Origin: Bacillota bacterium
GTDB lineage: Bacteria; Bacillota; Clostridia; Acetivibrionales; DSM-2933
Assembly (NCBI GenBank): GCA_030705945.1
Contig: JAUZPS010000032.1
Coordinates: 1 to 18,401 of the forward strand
Reading direction: 5' to 3'
Length of the DNA stretch: 18,401 nucleotides
This document shows positions 7,501 to 13,812 of this stretch, in pieces. A program made the position numbers and the translations under genes. Position 1 is the first letter of the stretch. Every line of letters begins with the position of its first letter. Below the pieces are notes generated by a model that was given only the letters and a program-made list of their open reading frames with translations, had not been told where the DNA came from and searched no databases.

Positions 7501-8494
7501 TTGTTACAAAAAAGTTGGTATCATCAACTGAAGCCATATACTGCGGCACGTCATTTGAGTCGTTGTCTCCTCTATAAATTTGATAAGAAATGTTTATATC
7601 TGTAGAACTCAATCCTGAAACAACAGGACTCCAGTCGAACCTCCAAATATCGCCTGTTTCATTTTCAGACACCTTGCTTGTTCTTGCTATAATAAAGCTG
7701 CTTGCCATTACAACCCCTGACTCATCAGTCTTTTTTAAAGCAGCTTCAGTTACGTCAGGAACAATTTTAATATAATAAACACGGCCTGGATCGTTTACTG
7801 TATATAAGTATTCCAATCTTCCCGATACCTGATTTACCTTAATAGGCCCTAGCGGCTCTATCTGCTCCTGACCTATATAGATAGGCTGAATGTTGCTAAA
7901 GTCTGGATTCTCAGAAATATAGAGCTTGTAGTCAATTCTCCTTCCGGAATTCCACACGTCATCCCACTCAATTTTAAGCTGATTAACCCCATATGATGAG
8001 GCCATAAGATTAATATTAGTCATAAACTTAACATTATTAGAAGGTACGGATAAAGCGCTGTTATAAGTCGTTTTACCATCTGTATGGGTGTGGTACGCTG
8101 TCAGGGTTGCATTATATATTGTTCCCGACTTGAGATCTTTAAGTCTCATCTGAGTTGTTCCACCCGGTAAGTCCCTTTCTTTTAATTCCGTTGTGGCTGC
8201 TGGCTTATACGGCTTATTAATTTCTAAAAGGTTAATATTCACATAACCGGCAACTGCGTCATCAGGGTAAGTCACCTGGTCCCACTTTAAATCAGCGTAA
8301 TAGTTATCAAATTCATTATAGCCAATTGGCGGCTCATTAGCGTCTTTTGCCTCAATCCTTACCTTCTCAGGCGGCTCTTGCGGTGTAATATCAGGAGTGA
8401 CCGCATAAACTTTACTCATCTGTGGAAAAATCCCCTGTAAAAGTAATGTTAATATTGAAATTATAATGCATAACGTCCTTTTTAATCTATTCAT
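4589..8494 (-). CDS. Large fibronectin-III-like / SLH surface protein, 1301 aa
   Basis: A secreted, wall-associated protein. The N-terminus MNRLKRTLCI plus a hydrophobic stretch and KVYA (about residue 31) looks like a signal peptide. Six or seven divergent fibronectin type III-like modules fill about residues 42-895; several end in the family pattern 'L.P.T.Y...V.A' (for example TANSTYYFKIIAKK and NLTQDTAYFFWVQAET). An acidic linker (RSDDDYDSDQD) leads to a beta-rich region of about 220 residues that I cannot name, then SLH modules from about 1134 to the end; only the last has a standard TRAE motif. The product may be a structural or adhesive scaffold; no catalytic domain is visible. The GUG at 8509 lies within the ribosome binding region; AUG at 8494 with GAGGAG upstream is the better start. 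It is the first gene of a two-gene unit. Confidence 0.85.
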   Translation of the reverse strand: MNRLKRTLCIIISILTLLLQGIFPQMSKVYAVTPDITPQEPPEKVRIEAKDANEPPIGYNEFDNYYADLKWDQVTYPDDAVAGYVNINLLEINKPYKPAATTELKERDLPGGTTQMRLKDLKSGTIYNATLTAYHTHTDGKTTYNSALSVPSNNVKFMTNINLMASSYGVNQLKIEWDDVWNSGRRIDYKLYISENPDFSNIQPIYIGQEQIEPLGPIKVNQVSGRLEYLYTVNDPGRVYYIKIVPDVTEAALKKTDESGVVMASSFIIARTSKVSENETGDIWRFDWSPVVSGLSSTDINISYQIYRGDNDSNDVPQYMASVDDTNFFVTTGTDDKNYYYLIVASVTKNGKDVYPGMKIKSDKILLLEHDVISIPIAPEITDIFERVPGDTIISYKNELKPNSATVLWKVPRKGDGSVDTDISYDIWLIDNPNALDNPTDTYKLAYDFKPTADNYIVNGTEIKGYKYTAPNLTANSTYYFKIIAKKSFVDYVDDKLKNVISKSDPSVKVIITPSDGPIDQPKVPSRPPFKLKKDSEGNPEIGSTTVTVSLKNKWYEKFDDAEGKWEFIRTEKTSATDVPPYIPSADTLDGKNYRVVEYDSGVTIDVGCVEYIDGMSYKDIANITANHITGFPVTANDEAENSKFNPDGLSHNINITLTNLIPNTTYIIWLRAERKSVNFISGPSDPIVITTEPEIKPPIVKPTVPIFNYGLSGDTFVDLGWNFNSNYKYTLKYGTVENINSATGSVQINPEDFANSNFYKVNNLTQDTAYFFWVQAETLTGGSKSEWSDSYSLKTLPFSPPETPAGFGIKNGEASITKDSITFEWAKVDGLEYKLEIALDTNYKNLTEYKCGAVSEYKVDSLKSNFRYYARLYAYDSKKQMYSEPTQSITIRTERSDDDYDSDQDIENILKGDYVITEPRLINNIWNISITGPNADRFIEHMQTDKVIDYKIDLTKPPSKTNKLNINIGGKVLDALSSLKENLIISADSNTDGKLQFVIGPETLNEGTRGSLSKKLGEINYALSIGFTGDNIKTEASNLVFKTNDVAIGMNASGKGAQIAVQKFDKPMKIVFPYYDEQWYHEGKTSGYTYDTQNMKWNKLSTTAKFNKDDDKGFVSIEALTAGNVAVAEAGNNYYDDISGNWAESSINNVASICNLKSIPGRLFNPDKNISVGETVKLMLDIMNVDYDNEYMVTAAKAQLITTDDVSKPDENCSKEKTIAMISRLYEIKTGKSGKLSNISKTGFMDLNKVSTRYLPQINFAIQNGIVIGNDKNYLSPSGNVTRAEVISMIEKLLVLTGEL

Positions 8495-8542
8495 AATCCT
8501 GCTCCTCACTTTTTTGGATCATACAGATTTTTTACATAATTC

Positions 8543-8644
8543 CTAAGGACGTTTCAAAAAATTCCTTGTTCAAGTTTATATGACGAAAACCCATTATATC
8601 AAATTTTTGAAACAATCAGTTGCTAAGTTTTTTTGATGCAACCT
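8543..8644 (-). repeat. Element C, copy 2: leader repeat upstream of the SLH operon
   Basis: About 94 of 102 bases match copy 1 (182-283) in reverse complement. On the minus strand the stem arms TGTTTCAAAAA-TT and AATTTTTTGAAACG surround the same invariant core with TATAAT. The repeat ends 48 bases before the start of the SLH gene. Relative to copy 1 the C-G pair near the stem base has become T-A, and an outer C-G has become T-G, so pairing potential is retained. Confidence 0.7.
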
Positions 8645-8872
8645 TATTAATATATATACGTTGCGAGAAAGATTATACATTAAAAATGCAATTAATACGT
8701 CTGCATTTTACTTTCAAGCTGAACTTTACGCAACTTATGAATCAAGGTATATATTTTGCGATATAAAAAATGGATGTAAAATTGTTTATTGCAAAATATA
8801 TATAAATCGTGAAAAAAAATTCAATAAAAAATTTTTAATAAAAAATAATTTATTGCAAATTTTAATAAAATG

Positions 8873-8901
8873 TTGCATATAATCAGATTATATAATATAC
8901 T
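8873..8901 (+). promoter_or_regulatory. Candidate sigma-A promoter of the fapR operon
   Basis: TTGCAT (8873-8878), a 17-base spacer, and TATACT (8896-8901). Overlapping alternatives exist (TTGCAA at 8853 with TATAAT at 8878; a second TATAAT at 8891). Every choice places the start of transcription next to or just upstream of the FapR-like sites, as needed for repression. Confidence 0.5.
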
Positions 8902-8902
8902 C

Positions 8903-8932
8903 TTGGTATCAGGAAATAGTATCTGGTAATAA
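8903..8932 (+). promoter_or_regulatory. FapR operator, apparently two overlapping sites
   Basis: ATAGTATCTGGTAATAA (8916-8932) resembles the FapR box as I remember it (TTAGTACC-N-GGTACTAA type; about 14 of 17). The complement of 8903-8919, CTATTTCCTGATACCAA, resembles it too (about 13 of 17). Read on the plus strand they give adjacent 13-base direct repeats, GTATCAGGAAATA and GTATCTGGTAATA. The position, at the expected transcription start of fapR, fits autorepression as in Bacillus subtilis. Confidence 0.6.
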
Positions 8933-8960
8933 TTATTTTTACATAGATGAGGTGTAGTTA

Positions 8961-9536
8961 ATGAGCAGGTCATCAATACACAAGCGGGAACGACATAAAG
9001 TATTGATAGATAAAATTAATGATGATCCATTTTTAACTGATGAAGAGCTGGCAGAGAAATTTAACGTCAGCATACCAACAATAAGACTTGATAGATTGGA
9101 ACTCGGTATTCCCGAATTAAGAGAAAGAGTCAAAAACGTAGCTGAAGAAAGTTATAGAAAAGTAAAATCAATGCAGGTTCAGGAATTTTTTGGCGAGCTT
9201 TTGGATATAACTTTAGGAGAGAGTGGAATATCTATTTTAAAAACCGATGAAACTATGGCTTTTGAAAAAACCAAAATAATTCGCGGACACTTTATATATT
9301 CTATGGCGGAATCCCTAGCGATTGCAGTTATAGACGCGCATGTGGCTCTGGTAGGGGTCGCAAACATCAAGTATAAAATGCCTGTCTATGCCGGGAACAA
9401 ACTAATTGCAAAAGCTGAAGTAAAACAAAAAAGAGGAAGTAATTTTATTGTATGGGTTAAGATATCTGAAAAGCAAGTAGAGGTATTTAGAGGTAAATTT
9501 ATTTTAGTATCCCTTGAAAAAGTAGAAAAAAGATAG
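8961..9536 (+). CDS. fapR: Fatty acid biosynthesis repressor FapR
   Basis: A repressor of fatty-acid and phospholipid genes that leaves DNA when it binds malonyl-CoA or malonyl-ACP. At 191 residues it has the family's normal size. An N-terminal winged-helix/HTH lies at about 10-58 (recognition region VSIPTIRLDRLELGI) and a hotdog acyl-CoA-binding domain at about 75-185. IIRGHFIYSMAESLAIAVIDA (106-126, split here as IIRGHFIYSMAES and LAIAVIDA) and VALVGVANIKYKMPV are the usual ligand-pocket segments, with Arg108 in the place of the malonyl-contacting arginine. AUG follows GAGGTG by 6 bases. It heads the plsX-fab operon, with FapR-like sites in its own leader, so autoregulation is likely. Confidence 0.93.
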   Translation: MSRSSIHKRERHKVLIDKINDDPFLTDEELAEKFNVSIPTIRLDRLELGIPELRERVKNVAEESYRKVKSMQVQEFFGELLDITLGESGISILKTDETMAFEKTKIIRGHFIYSMAESLAIAVIDAHVALVGVANIKYKMPVYAGNKLIAKAEVKQKRGSNFIVWVKISEKQVEVFRGKFILVSLEKVEKR

Positions 9537-9609
9537 TAAAGTATGTTATGTGTTTTTTAGGAAACAAAGTTGGAAATATTGTTCATTAAAGCGGTAGGGA
9601 GTGAAGGTA

Positions 9610-10620
9610 TTGCTTATATTGGTAGACGCAATGGGCGGGGACAATGCGCCTTTGGAAATAGTCAAAGGTTGTATTGATGCAATAAATGAAAATAATGATT
9701 TTGATATAATGCTAATCGGCGATCAAGATAAAATTAATGCGATTATTAAGGAAAATGGTTTTAAAAATGACAGACTGAAGGTTTTTCATACAACAGACGT
9801 CATAACAAATGAGGATAGTCCGGTTAAAGCTATAAAAAGCAAAAAGAATTCATCCATGGTAGTTGGTTTGAATATGATTAAAGAGAAAAAAGGAGATGTT
9901 TTCCTTTCAGCTGGAAATACCGGAGCCTTGATGGCTGGATCCTTATTTATACTGGGCAGGATTAAGGGAGTTGAAAGACCGTCTCTTATGGCCTTTTTAC
10001 CTAGCAGCAAAGGACTTTCGGTTTTAGTTGACGCTGGAGCCAATGTAAACTGTAAACCAACTAATCTGTTACAGTTTGGCGTAATGGGTTCTTTGTATGT
10101 TAGCGAAGTTTTTGGAATAGAAAGCCCAAGAGTTGGCATTATCAACGTTGGGGCAGAAGAAAAAAAAGGAAATGATCTTGTTAAGATGGCATATCCCATG
10201 TTAAAAGAAGCGCATATAAACTTTGTAGGGAATATAGAAGGAAGGCAGATATTAGATGGCGACGCGGATGTTGTTGTTTGCGACGGCTTTGTTGGAAATG
10301 TTCTTTTAAAGTCAATGGAAGGCGCTGCAGGGTATTTTATTGGCTCGCTTAAAGATATATTCAATAAAAACATCTTAACGAAATTGGCAGCTCTTATAGT
10401 CAAGAATGACTTGAAAAAATTCAAAAAAGATCTCGACTACACTGAATACGGCGGAGTTCCGATGCTAGGAGTCAATGGTAAAGTTATAAAAAGCCATGGC
10501 AGTTCCAATGCCAAAGCTATAAAAAATGCCATTATAAGGGCAAAAAGTTATGTAAATAGTACTGTTCTGGAGCAAATCAGAGAAGAGTTTAAAAATATGG
10601 AGGTTGAAGATATTGAGTAA
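9610..10620 (+). CDS. plsX: Phosphate acyltransferase PlsX
   Basis: Converts acyl-ACP and phosphate into acyl-phosphate, which PlsY uses to acylate glycerol-3-phosphate; a peripheral membrane enzyme linking fatty-acid and phospholipid synthesis. About 336 residues is the usual length. The N-terminal VDAMGGDNAP, FLSAGNTGALMAG and VDAGANVNCKP segments are the family hallmarks. The frame opens at GUG 9601, but AGGGAG (9596-9601) abuts it; UUG at 9610 has correct spacing and puts VDAMGGD at residue 5, as in Bacillus, so it is preferred. The 3' end contains the ribosome binding site of fabH and overlaps it by 8 bases, suggesting translational coupling. Confidence 0.93.
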   Translation: MLILVDAMGGDNAPLEIVKGCIDAINENNDFDIMLIGDQDKINAIIKENGFKNDRLKVFHTTDVITNEDSPVKAIKSKKNSSMVVGLNMIKEKKGDVFLSAGNTGALMAGSLFILGRIKGVERPSLMAFLPSSKGLSVLVDAGANVNCKPTNLLQFGVMGSLYVSEVFGIESPRVGIINVGAEEKKGNDLVKMAYPMLKEAHINFVGNIEGRQILDGDADVVVCDGFVGNVLLKSMEGAAGYFIGSLKDIFNKNILTKLAALIVKNDLKKFKKDLDYTEYGGVPMLGVNGKVIKSHGSSNAKAIKNAIIRAKSYVNSTVLEQIREEFKNMEVEDIE

Positions 10621-11617
10621 TGGAAAGTTTGGTATTGGCATATTAGGCTTAGGCACTTATGTTCCTGATAAAGTGCTTTCAAATTATGATTTAGAAAAAA
10701 TGGTAGATACATCAGATGAATGGATATCAAAGAGGACTGGAATCTCTGAAAGGAGAATTCTAGACAAAGATATACCGGCTTTTGAAATGGGAGCAATAGC
10801 TGCAAAAAGAGCGATAGAAGATGCAGGGTTGACAGCGGAAGATATTGATCTTATAATAGTTGCAACTGAGACTCCGGATTATCTGACACCTTCATCCTCC
10901 TGTACGATACAAAATATTATTGGAGCTAAAAGAGCGGCAGCTTTTGATATGAATGCAGCATGTTCGGGGTTTATGTATGGAATAACTGTAGCAAAGCAGT
11001 TTCTTGAAAACGGTTTTTGCGGTTACAAGAATATACTTGTTATCGGATGTGAAGCGTTATCTAAGGCGGTTGATTATGAAGACAGAGCAACCTGTATATT
11101 ATTCGGCGACGGAGCAGGCGCTATGGTTATAGGAAAAGTTGAAGAAGGATATGGTATATTGACTTCACATCTCGGAGCAGATGGAGGAGAAGGTCATAAT
11201 ATTACTCTTCCTTGCTTTACTATGAAAGAAGAAGACAAAAATATAAGAGAACATGATAATAAAAGAGTATTATGGATGAACGGCTCAGAGGTGTTTAAAT
11301 TTGCGGTCAGAGTAATGGAAAAGTCTACTCTGAAGGTACTTGAGGATAAAAATCTTACTATTGACGATGTATCGCTTATTGTTCCGCACCAAGCCAATAT
11401 AAGAATAATTGAAGGCGCAATTAAAAGACTCAACATTAAAAGGGAAAAAGTATTTTCAAACCTTCACAAATATGGTAATACCTCATCTGCATCGATACCT
11501 ATCGCGCTTGATGAAGCCGTTAAAGAAGGCATGGTAAAAAAGGGCGATAATATTGTAATGGTAGGCTTTGGCGGGGGTCTTACATGGGGAGCGGTTCTTA
11601 TAAAATGGAGTAAATAA
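10613..11617 (+). CDS. fabH: Beta-ketoacyl-ACP synthase III
   Basis: Starts fatty-acid chains by condensing an acyl-CoA with malonyl-ACP. The thiolase-fold protein of 334 residues has the full KAS III triad: Cys117 (NAACSGF), His259 (VPHQANIRI) and Asn289 (KYGNTSSAS), plus the C-terminal GFGGGLTWGA. The first in-frame UUG (10604) is hard against GGAGG (10599-10603); the UUG at 10613, nine bases on, is the likelier start and overlaps the plsX stop. Preference for acetyl or branched primers cannot be read from the sequence. It is followed after 24 bases by fabD; the enoyl-reductase gene fabK often found between these in clostridia is absent. Confidence 0.95.
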   Translation: MSNGKFGIGILGLGTYVPDKVLSNYDLEKMVDTSDEWISKRTGISERRILDKDIPAFEMGAIAAKRAIEDAGLTAEDIDLIIVATETPDYLTPSSSCTIQNIIGAKRAAAFDMNAACSGFMYGITVAKQFLENGFCGYKNILVIGCEALSKAVDYEDRATCILFGDGAGAMVIGKVEEGYGILTSHLGADGGEGHNITLPCFTMKEEDKNIREHDNKRVLWMNGSEVFKFAVRVMEKSTLKVLEDKNLTIDDVSLIVPHQANIRIIEGAIKRLNIKREKVFSNLHKYGNTSSASIPIALDEAVKEGMVKKGDNIVMVGFGGGLTWGAVLIKWSK

Positions 11618-11641
11618 AAAGTATAATTTTGGAGGAGAAAT

Positions 11642-12571
11642 ATGAGTAATACAGCTTTTATTTTCCCAGGACAAGGAGCTCAGTCAGTAGGAATGGGAAA
11701 ACAGATATGCGACAACTTTAAAGCTTCATCAGACATCTTCGACGAAGCGTCTGAAAGCCTTGGTTTTGACATTAAAAAAATGATATTTGAAGGAAATGAC
11801 GAGACATTAAAAATAACGGAAAATACCCAACCAACAATACTTGCGACAAGTATAGCGTGTCTTATGCCTCTACTTGAAAACGGTAAAACGCCCGACGTGG
11901 TTGCAGGTCTTAGCCTTGGCGAATATTCAGCTCATGTGGCGGCATCCACATTATCCTTTAAAGATGCTGTGGCGTTGGTAAAAAAGAGGGGAAAATATAT
12001 GCAGGAGGCTGTACCCCTTGGTGTTGGAACAATGGCTGCTATATTGGGTCTCGGTAGTCAGGATGTAATAGAATGCTGTAAGGCGGCTTCTTCATTTGGA
12101 ATTGTTGAACCTGCCAACTTTAACTGTCCGGGTCAGGTCGTTGTAGCTGGAGAAATAAAAGCAGTTGAAAAGGTAGTTGAGTTATCAAAGGAAAAGGGAG
12201 CAAAACGTTCTATGGTATTGCCTGTAAGCGCTCCGTTTCACTGCAGTATGTTAAAACCTGCAGGTGACAAACTTGCTGAGGAATTTTCAAATATATCTTT
12301 AAATGAAATGAAATATCCTTTAGTGACAAATGTTACCGCTCAGTACATAAATGATAGTTCATGCGTTAAGGACCTTCTTATAAGACAGGTGTCAAATCCT
12401 GTTCTATGGGAAGAAAGTGTAAGGACAATGATTTCAAACGGCGTAGATACCTTTGTTGAAATCGGGCCTGGTAAAGCTTTGTCAGGTTTTGTCAAGAAAA
12501 TAAGCAAAGAAGTAAGAATTTTTAATATTGAGGATATGGACTCACTTAAAAAGACAATTGATGAACTGTAA
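11642..12571 (+). CDS. fabD: Malonyl-CoA:ACP transacylase
   Basis: Moves malonyl from CoA to ACP, supplying the extender for FabH and FabF. Its 309 residues are typical. Visible sites: GQGAQ (10-14) of the oxyanion loop, nucleophile Ser91 in GLSLGEYSAH, Arg116 in KKRGKYM which binds the malonyl carboxylate, and His200 in APFHCSM. AUG follows GGAGGAG closely. It sits between fabH and fabG; the gap to fabG is 17 bases, so they share a transcript. Confidence 0.96.
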   Translation: MSNTAFIFPGQGAQSVGMGKQICDNFKASSDIFDEASESLGFDIKKMIFEGNDETLKITENTQPTILATSIACLMPLLENGKTPDVVAGLSLGEYSAHVAASTLSFKDAVALVKKRGKYMQEAVPLGVGTMAAILGLGSQDVIECCKAASSFGIVEPANFNCPGQVVVAGEIKAVEKVVELSKEKGAKRSMVLPVSAPFHCSMLKPAGDKLAEEFSNISLNEMKYPLVTNVTAQYINDSSCVKDLLIRQVSNPVLWEESVRTMISNGVDTFVEIGPGKALSGFVKKISKEVRIFNIEDMDSLKKTIDEL

Positions 12572-12588
12572 TAGGAGGAATGAAAACG

Positions 12589-13332
12589 ATGCAATTAAAG
12601 GGTAAAACAGCTGTTATTACCGGATCTGCAAGAGGGCTCGGAAAATCAATCGCGTTGAAGTTAGCGTCAATGGGAGCGAATATTGTGTTAAATGATATCC
12701 CATCCTCAGACGCAATAGACGCTACAGCGGAAGAATTCAGAGCAGCAGGTATTAATGTAGCTGTAACTAAAGGCGATGTAAGAAATGAAGATGATGTTAA
12801 GGCAATGGTTAACGCAGCGGTGGAGGCATTTGGAACCATCGATATACTGGTTAATAACGCCGGTATAACTAAAGACAAACCAATGGCTATGATGTCCGTG
12901 CAAGACTGGGATGATGTTATCGATATTAATTTAAAAGGCGCATTTTTATGTTCTAAACATGTTTCAAAGGTTATGATTAAAAAAAGAACAGGAAAAATAG
13001 TCAATATTGCGTCTGTAGCAGGTAGATACGGTAACCCGGGCCAGGTAAATTACTCAGCTTCTAAAGCAGGCTTAATAGGCATGACTAAAACAGTGGCAAA
13101 AGAGCTCGCTTCGCGTGGGATTACTTGTAATGCGGTTGCGCCAGGTCTTATTCAAAGTAAGATGACCGATATATTACCCGAAGATGTAAGGAACAACTAT
13201 TTAAAAAATATTCCGCTCGGAAGGTTTGGGACTCCTGAAGATGTGGCTAATGTTGTAGCTTTCCTTACATCTGAAGAATCAAATTATGTAACTGGACAGG
13301 TAATAGATATTGACGGCGGGCTGGTAATGTAA
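12589..13332 (+). CDS. fabG: 3-oxoacyl-ACP reductase (NADPH)
   Basis: Reduces 3-ketoacyl-ACP to 3-hydroxyacyl-ACP in each elongation round. A classical short-chain dehydrogenase of 247 residues: cofactor motif TGSARGLG (11-18), NNAG (89-92), Asn114 in DINLKG, Ser142 (NIASVAG), Tyr155 and Lys159 (NYSASKAG), and PGLIQSKMTD near 185. An AUG at 12580 is only one base from AGGAGG (12573-12578); the AUG at 12589 is correctly spaced and gives the usual FabG N-terminus. It follows fabD closely and precedes acpP by 83 bases. Confidence 0.95.
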   Translation: MQLKGKTAVITGSARGLGKSIALKLASMGANIVLNDIPSSDAIDATAEEFRAAGINVAVTKGDVRNEDDVKAMVNAAVEAFGTIDILVNNAGITKDKPMAMMSVQDWDDVIDINLKGAFLCSKHVSKVMIKKRTGKIVNIASVAGRYGNPGQVNYSASKAGLIGMTKTVAKELASRGITCNAVAPGLIQSKMTDILPEDVRNNYLKNIPLGRFGTPEDVANVVAFLTSEESNYVTGQVIDIDGGLVM

Positions 13333-13415
13333 TAATATCTTAATGTGGAATTAATACCAATACTTTCACTTTGAGATGTTAAATTAAAGAACCCCCTGTG
13401 GAAGGAGGTGAATAT

Positions 13416-13643
13416 ATGGTATTTGAAAAGGTTAAAAAGATAATAGTAGAACAATTAGGTGTTGAAGAAGAAGATATTGCAATGGAATCTTCCTTTATAG
13501 ACGATTTGGGAGCAGATTCACTTGATATAGTTGAGCTTATTATGGCGCTTGAAGAGGAATTTGATATAGAAATTCCAGACAGCGAAGCAGAAAAGATTGC
13601 AACGGTTGGTGACGCTGTAGATTACATTAAAAATAATTCATAA
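13416..13643 (+). CDS. acpP: Acyl carrier protein
   Basis: A small acidic carrier of 75 residues. The 4'-phosphopantetheine attachment serine is Ser35 in GADSLDIVE. The downstream helix LIMALEEEFDIEIPDSEAE is typical of fatty-acid ACPs. An open frame extends upstream to GUG 13398, but its first codons are the ribosome binding site itself (GGAGGTG, 13404-13410), so AUG 13416 is the start. A strong terminator follows the stop at once, closing the fapR operon. The high copy number expected of ACP fits the very strong Shine-Dalgarno. Confidence 0.97.
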   Translation: MVFEKVKKIIVEQLGVEEEDIAMESSFIDDLGADSLDIVELIMALEEEFDIEIPDSEAEKIATVGDAVDYIKNNS

Positions 13644-13672
13644 AAAAAAGTCCCCAAAAAGGGGCTTTTTTT
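13642..13672 (+). terminator. Rho-independent terminator after acpP
   Basis: The stem CCCC / GGGG continues into G-C and A-T pairs (AAAAAG with CTTTTT, one bulged T), with an AAAAA loop and a seven-T tail. It begins inside the acpP stop codon. It separates the fapR-acpP operon from fabF. Confidence 0.9.
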
Positions 13673-13754
13673 ATGAAGATACTTATAAATAATTGATAAA
13701 ATACCTAAAATTTCCATTGGTTTTACACTATTGAAATTTTATTAAAATATATTT

Positions 13755-13780
13755 TGATAATTACATTATCATACGATAAT
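13755..13780 (+). promoter_or_regulatory. Dyad operator candidate in front of fabF
   Basis: TGATAAT-TAC-ATTATCA (13755-13771) is a perfect 7-3-7 inverted repeat, and ATTATC-ATAC-GATAAT (13765-13780) is a second perfect dyad sharing its right half. TTGATA (13754-13759) and GATAAT (13775-13780), 15 bases apart, could be weak promoter boxes, so a bound protein would block transcription. The sequence recalls boxes of MarR-type fatty-acid regulators (FabT-like TTTGATTATCAAA), but that link is inference. Confidence 0.45.
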
Positions 13781-13812
13781 AGGGAATGTTAAATAAATCG
13801 GGAGGTTGTTAT

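Larger units (their letters stand above)
8495..8960. other. Divergent intergenic region between SLH operon and fapR
   Basis: The SLH-proximal part holds element C. From 8645 to 8880 the DNA is extremely AT-rich and seems to include decayed repeat material: TTTTGCGATATA, ATGTAAAA and TTTATTG (8753-8800) occur in the same order as in the partial B element after rnc, and ATAAATCGTGAAAAA (8804-8818) recurs at 17698-17712. The last 90 bases carry the fapR promoter and operator. A 73-codon open frame here (8661-8882) has no ribosome binding site. Confidence 0.5.

Noticed and set aside
8661..8882. 73-codon open frame upstream of fapR
   Set aside because: No ribosome binding site, UUG start, very AT-rich composition with Lys/Asn/Ile bias, and it overlaps the fapR promoter; it looks like decayed repeat DNA.
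9786..10424. 212-codon open frame antisense to plsX
   Set aside because: It lies wholly inside plsX, has no ribosome binding site, and its codons mirror the plsX frame.
12546..13004. 152-codon open frame antisense to fabG
   Set aside because: A shadow of the well-supported fabG; low-complexity Ser/Ala/Ile composition and no start signals.
13351..13367. Possible internal FapR box (TTAATACC...) before acpP
   Set aside because: Only one half-site resembles the box; the other half is out of phase, and no promoter is evident in this 83-base gap.
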